Shown here piece by piece: positions 61,711 through 64,000 of a stretch of 64,000 bases of DNA. The stretch spans positions 998,024-1,062,023 of the forward strand of contig NZ_LR733979.1 in the NCBI RefSeq assembly GCF_902506605.1. The letters are read 5' to 3'. The stretch is from Sphingomonas sp. AX6 (GTDB taxonomy: Bacteria; Pseudomonadota; Alphaproteobacteria; Sphingomonadales; Sphingomonadaceae). The stretch's first letter is position 1. The number at the start of each line of letters is the position of its first letter. Position numbers and translations under genes: made by a program. The notes below the pieces were generated by a model. It was not told the DNA's origin. It saw only the letters and a program-made list of their open reading frames with translations, and searched no databases.

Positions 61711-63129
61711 ATGCGTGGTTTGATGATGCTGGCGCTGGTGGCGGTTCCGGGGATGGCATCCGCACAGACCGCGCTGCCCGGCGGCAATGCGCAGGGCGAT
61801 GTCGCGCTCACCATTTATTCCGACGGCACGACGCTGGTTCAAGACACGCGCCAACTCAACCTGCCGAGCGGGGTTACGCGGCAGGAATTTCGCGACGTCT
61901 CCGAAAACATCCGCCCCGAAACCGTGCGACTGTCCGCCGATGCGGTGGAGATCGTCGAACAGAATTTCGATTACGACCTGCTGAGCCCCGCCGCGCTGAT
62001 GCAGAAGGCGGTTGGCCAGACGATCACCCTCGTCCGCACCAATCCCGGCACTGGCGTGGAGACGCGCGAACAGGCACGGGTACTTGCGGCGAACAACGGC
62101 GTCGTCCTGGATATCGGCGGGCGGATAGAAGTCTTGCGCGACGACGGGCTGCCGGTGCGGGTGATCTATCCCAGCCTGCCGCCCAATCTGCGCGCGAGAC
62201 CCACTTTGTCGGTGACGCTGGACAGCGCGCGCAACGGCACGCGACCGGTGACGCTTTCCTATCTGTCGAACGGGCTCGGCTGGCGGGCCGATTACGTCGC
62301 CTTGTTCGATGAGGCGAAGGGCGCGATCGACGTTCAGGGGTGGATCACGCTCAACAATTCGGGCGCAACCGCCTTTCCCGATGCCGACATCGTGATGGTC
62401 GCGGGCGTGCCCGCGACGGTTGGCCAGCAACCCCGGCCCGGCATCCGGCGACCCATGCCCGTGCGGCCGCAGCAGGGTGGGCTGGTCCAGGCGGGGACCG
62501 AAACCGCAGACCGGGCGCAACTCGGCGACTTTTATCTCTATCCGATCGAACGCCGGACGACGGTGGCGGCGAACCAGCAGAAGCAGTTAAGTTTCCTGAA
62601 CGTCGCCGCAGTGCCCGCGCAGCGCGGCTATCAGTTCCGGGCCAACTGGCTCCAGAGCCAGGACGAGCCGACGAGCGCATCGACCGTGCTCAATTTCTCG
62701 TCCTCGCGCAGCGGCGGATTGGGCGATGCGCTGCCCGCGGGGACGGTGCGGGTTTATGTCCGCGATGCGCAAGGACAGCCGCAATTCATCGGCGAGAATA
62801 CGATTGGCCACACGCCGATGGGCTCCGCGCTGTCGATCCGCACCGGCGATGCATTCGATGTGCGCGTGCGCCCGGTGGTCGAGAATCGCGAGCGGCTGTC
62901 GGATGACCGCTGGCGCACGACGCAACGCTATACGCTGACCAATGCGCGCAGCGAGCCGGTGACGGTCGAACTGATCCAGGACGGACTCTATTGGCGATGG
63001 GCCGATACGCGCGTGGTGAGCGAGACGCTGGAGGGCGAACAGCGCGGTGCCGACAGCCGCGTGTGGCAAGTGCCGGTCCCCGCCAATGGCGAGACCGTGC
63101 TGACCGTCGTCACCGAAACCCGGTACTGA
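61711..63129 (+). CDS. DUF4139 domain exported protein
   Basis: 472 residues with signal peptide (MRGLMMLALVAVPGMASAQ). N-terminal beta region (VALTIYSDGTTLVQDTRQLNLPSGVTRQEFRDVSENIRPETVRLSADAVEIVEQNFDYDLLSPAALMQKAVG) and the DUF4139 core (TLSYLSNGLGWRADYVALFDEAKGAIDVQGWITLNNSGATAFPDADIVMVAG), ending in a beta-rich domain. Function unknown; periplasmic or secreted. It is followed 19 bases later by a paralogue. Confidence 0.85.
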   Translation: MRGLMMLALVAVPGMASAQTALPGGNAQGDVALTIYSDGTTLVQDTRQLNLPSGVTRQEFRDVSENIRPETVRLSADAVEIVEQNFDYDLLSPAALMQKAVGQTITLVRTNPGTGVETREQARVLAANNGVVLDIGGRIEVLRDDGLPVRVIYPSLPPNLRARPTLSVTLDSARNGTRPVTLSYLSNGLGWRADYVALFDEAKGAIDVQGWITLNNSGATAFPDADIVMVAGVPATVGQQPRPGIRRPMPVRPQQGGLVQAGTETADRAQLGDFYLYPIERRTTVAANQQKQLSFLNVAAVPAQRGYQFRANWLQSQDEPTSASTVLNFSSSRSGGLGDALPAGTVRVYVRDAQGQPQFIGENTIGHTPMGSALSIRTGDAFDVRVRPVVENRERLSDDRWRTTQRYTLTNARSEPVTVELIQDGLYWRWADTRVVSETLEGEQRGADSRVWQVPVPANGETVLTVVTETRY

Positions 63130-63148
63130 GCGGGCAGGGCCAGGGGCG

Positions 63149-64000
63149 ATGCGCCGCCTGATCCTCTCGTTGCTGGCTGGTGTAGTGGCGATGCCCGCCG
63201 CTGCGCAGACCGTCGTGGTGTCGGACGCACCGGAGGCGACGTCGATCACCCTTTATCGCGACCCCAATCGTGGCGGCGACCAGGCGATCAACCGCAGCTG
63301 GCTGAACGGTTTTGCGCTGGTGACCGAGACGCGGACCATCACGATCCCTGCCGGAACTGCGGTGATCCGGTTCGAGGGGGTGTCGAGCGGCATCCTCTCC
63401 GAAAGCGCGATCGTGACGGGATTGCCGTCGGACGTGAGCGAGAAGAATCTCGACGCCGATCTGCTCAGCCCGCGCAGCCTGTACGATCGCTCGCTCGGGC
63501 GGCGCGTGACGATCCGGCGCACCGATGCGCTGGGGCAGGTGCGCGAGGAACAGGCGGTGATCCGCTCGGGCGCGGATGGCGCGGCGGTGCTGGAGACCGC
63601 CGACGGGTTCGAGGCGCTGCGCTGTTCGGGGCTGAACGAGACGATTGTTTATGATGCGGTGCCGTCGGGGCTGTCGGCCAGGCCGACATTGTCGATCGAA
63701 ACCACGTCGCCGGTCGCGCGGACGGTGACCGTGCAGCTTTCCTATCTGGCGGGCGGGTTCGACTGGCAGGCGGATTATGTCGTGACGATGCAGGGCGACG
63801 GAACCGCGCGGATGTTCGGCTGGATCACGCTCGCGAGCACCGATGCGACGAGTTACCCGGACGCGCAGGCTCAGGTGGTGGCGGGGCGGACCAACCGGAC
63901 GAGCAATTATGCGCGGCAGATCGGTGCCGGCGGGCCGTTGTCCCTGCAGTGCTGGCCTGAGGTGTCTTATGACGAACTCGACCGGGCTGTATATGGAGGC
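63149..64000 (+). CDS. DUF4139 domain exported protein, paralogue (cut by right edge)
   Basis: 284 codons are visible and the frame is open to the edge. Signal peptide MRRLILSLLAGVVAMPAAAQ, then the same plan as the upstream gene: SITLYRDPNRGGDQ, EKNLDADLLSPRSLYDRSLGRRVTIRRTD, SARPTLSIETTSPVARTVTVQLSYLAGGFDWQADYV and GWITLASTDATSYPDAQAQVVAG. It is clearly homologous to the preceding product at low identity. Tandem duplication is the likely origin. Confidence 0.85.
   Translation, partial: MRRLILSLLAGVVAMPAAAQTVVVSDAPEATSITLYRDPNRGGDQAINRSWLNGFALVTETRTITIPAGTAVIRFEGVSSGILSESAIVTGLPSDVSEKNLDADLLSPRSLYDRSLGRRVTIRRTDALGQVREEQAVIRSGADGAAVLETADGFEALRCSGLNETIVYDAVPSGLSARPTLSIETTSPVARTVTVQLSYLAGGFDWQADYVVTMQGDGTARMFGWITLASTDATSYPDAQAQVVAGRTNRTSNYARQIGAGGPLSLQCWPEVSYDELDRAVYGG

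Overview
The window is a GC-rich chromosomal segment (about two thirds GC in most genes) from an alphaproteobacterium, most likely a motile member of the Sphingomonadaceae. The evidence is the gene content: a lateral/polar-type flagellar locus with small operons controlled by a FlbD/FleQ-type sigma-54 activator, a free-standing complex I NDUFS4-like subunit, a serC-serA operon with an alphaproteobacterial-type leader, hisZ, a DUF721 - DsbA - DsbA - smc run, prfA-prmC-DUF4167, a TonB-dependent receptor with a Gly-rich insert, and many paired intergenic palindromes (REPIN-like) of the kind common in sphingomonads. No taxonomic search was possible, so this placement is inference.

Positions 1-23,711 are a flagellar locus. 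On the minus strand lie a sigma-54 activator, fliE, fliF, fliG and fliH (fliH runs off the left edge). Flagellin fliC stands alone on the plus strand behind a sigma-28-like promoter. A second minus block holds a soluble lytic transglycosylase, flhA and fliA, and a third holds a MotA-like/MotB-like pair, flgA, flgM and flgN. The long plus-strand operon flgB-C-D-E-F-G-H-I-J-K-L follows, and motA-motB close the locus. I can read three good sigma-54 (-24/-12) elements and two matching sigma-28 elements, which suggests a hierarchy: activator plus RpoN drive the basal body, rod, hook, export and fliA genes, then FliA drives flagellin and flgM. FlgJ here is only the rod-cap half; the muramidase activity is presumably provided by the separate transglycosylase.

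Positions 23,695-46,838 are mainly housekeeping: a TonB-dependent receptor convergent with and overlapping motB, rRNA pseudouridine synthase rluE, an FAD-dependent oxidoreductase, an acyl-CoA dehydrogenase, hisZ, serA and serC (serine pathway with a candidate serC leader), an extensin-like lipoprotein, a LOG-family protein, a membrane-anchored cytochrome c, prephenate dehydratase pheA, nudC, a serine hydrolase, mutY, and DUF721 - DsbA-like - DsbA-like - smc.

Positions 46,845-64,000 contain chorismate mutase, a polyprenyl diphosphate synthase, two small proteins, helicase hrpB, the NDUFS4-like protein, a LemA/TPM/TPM/TPM/Nudix operon, mscL, a GH130-type glycosidase, tRNA-Gly(UCC), hisS (with a compositionally foreign 3' third), prfA, prmC, a DUF4167 protein behind a structured 280-base spacer, and two tandem DUF4139 secreted proteins, the second cut by the right edge.

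The points that most merit a second look are the hisS anticodon-binding region, the LemA-TPM operon, the second stator pair inside the flagellar locus, and the dense set of at least five families of inverted repeat pairs at operon ends. I see no CRISPR array, prophage, transposase or complete mobile element.
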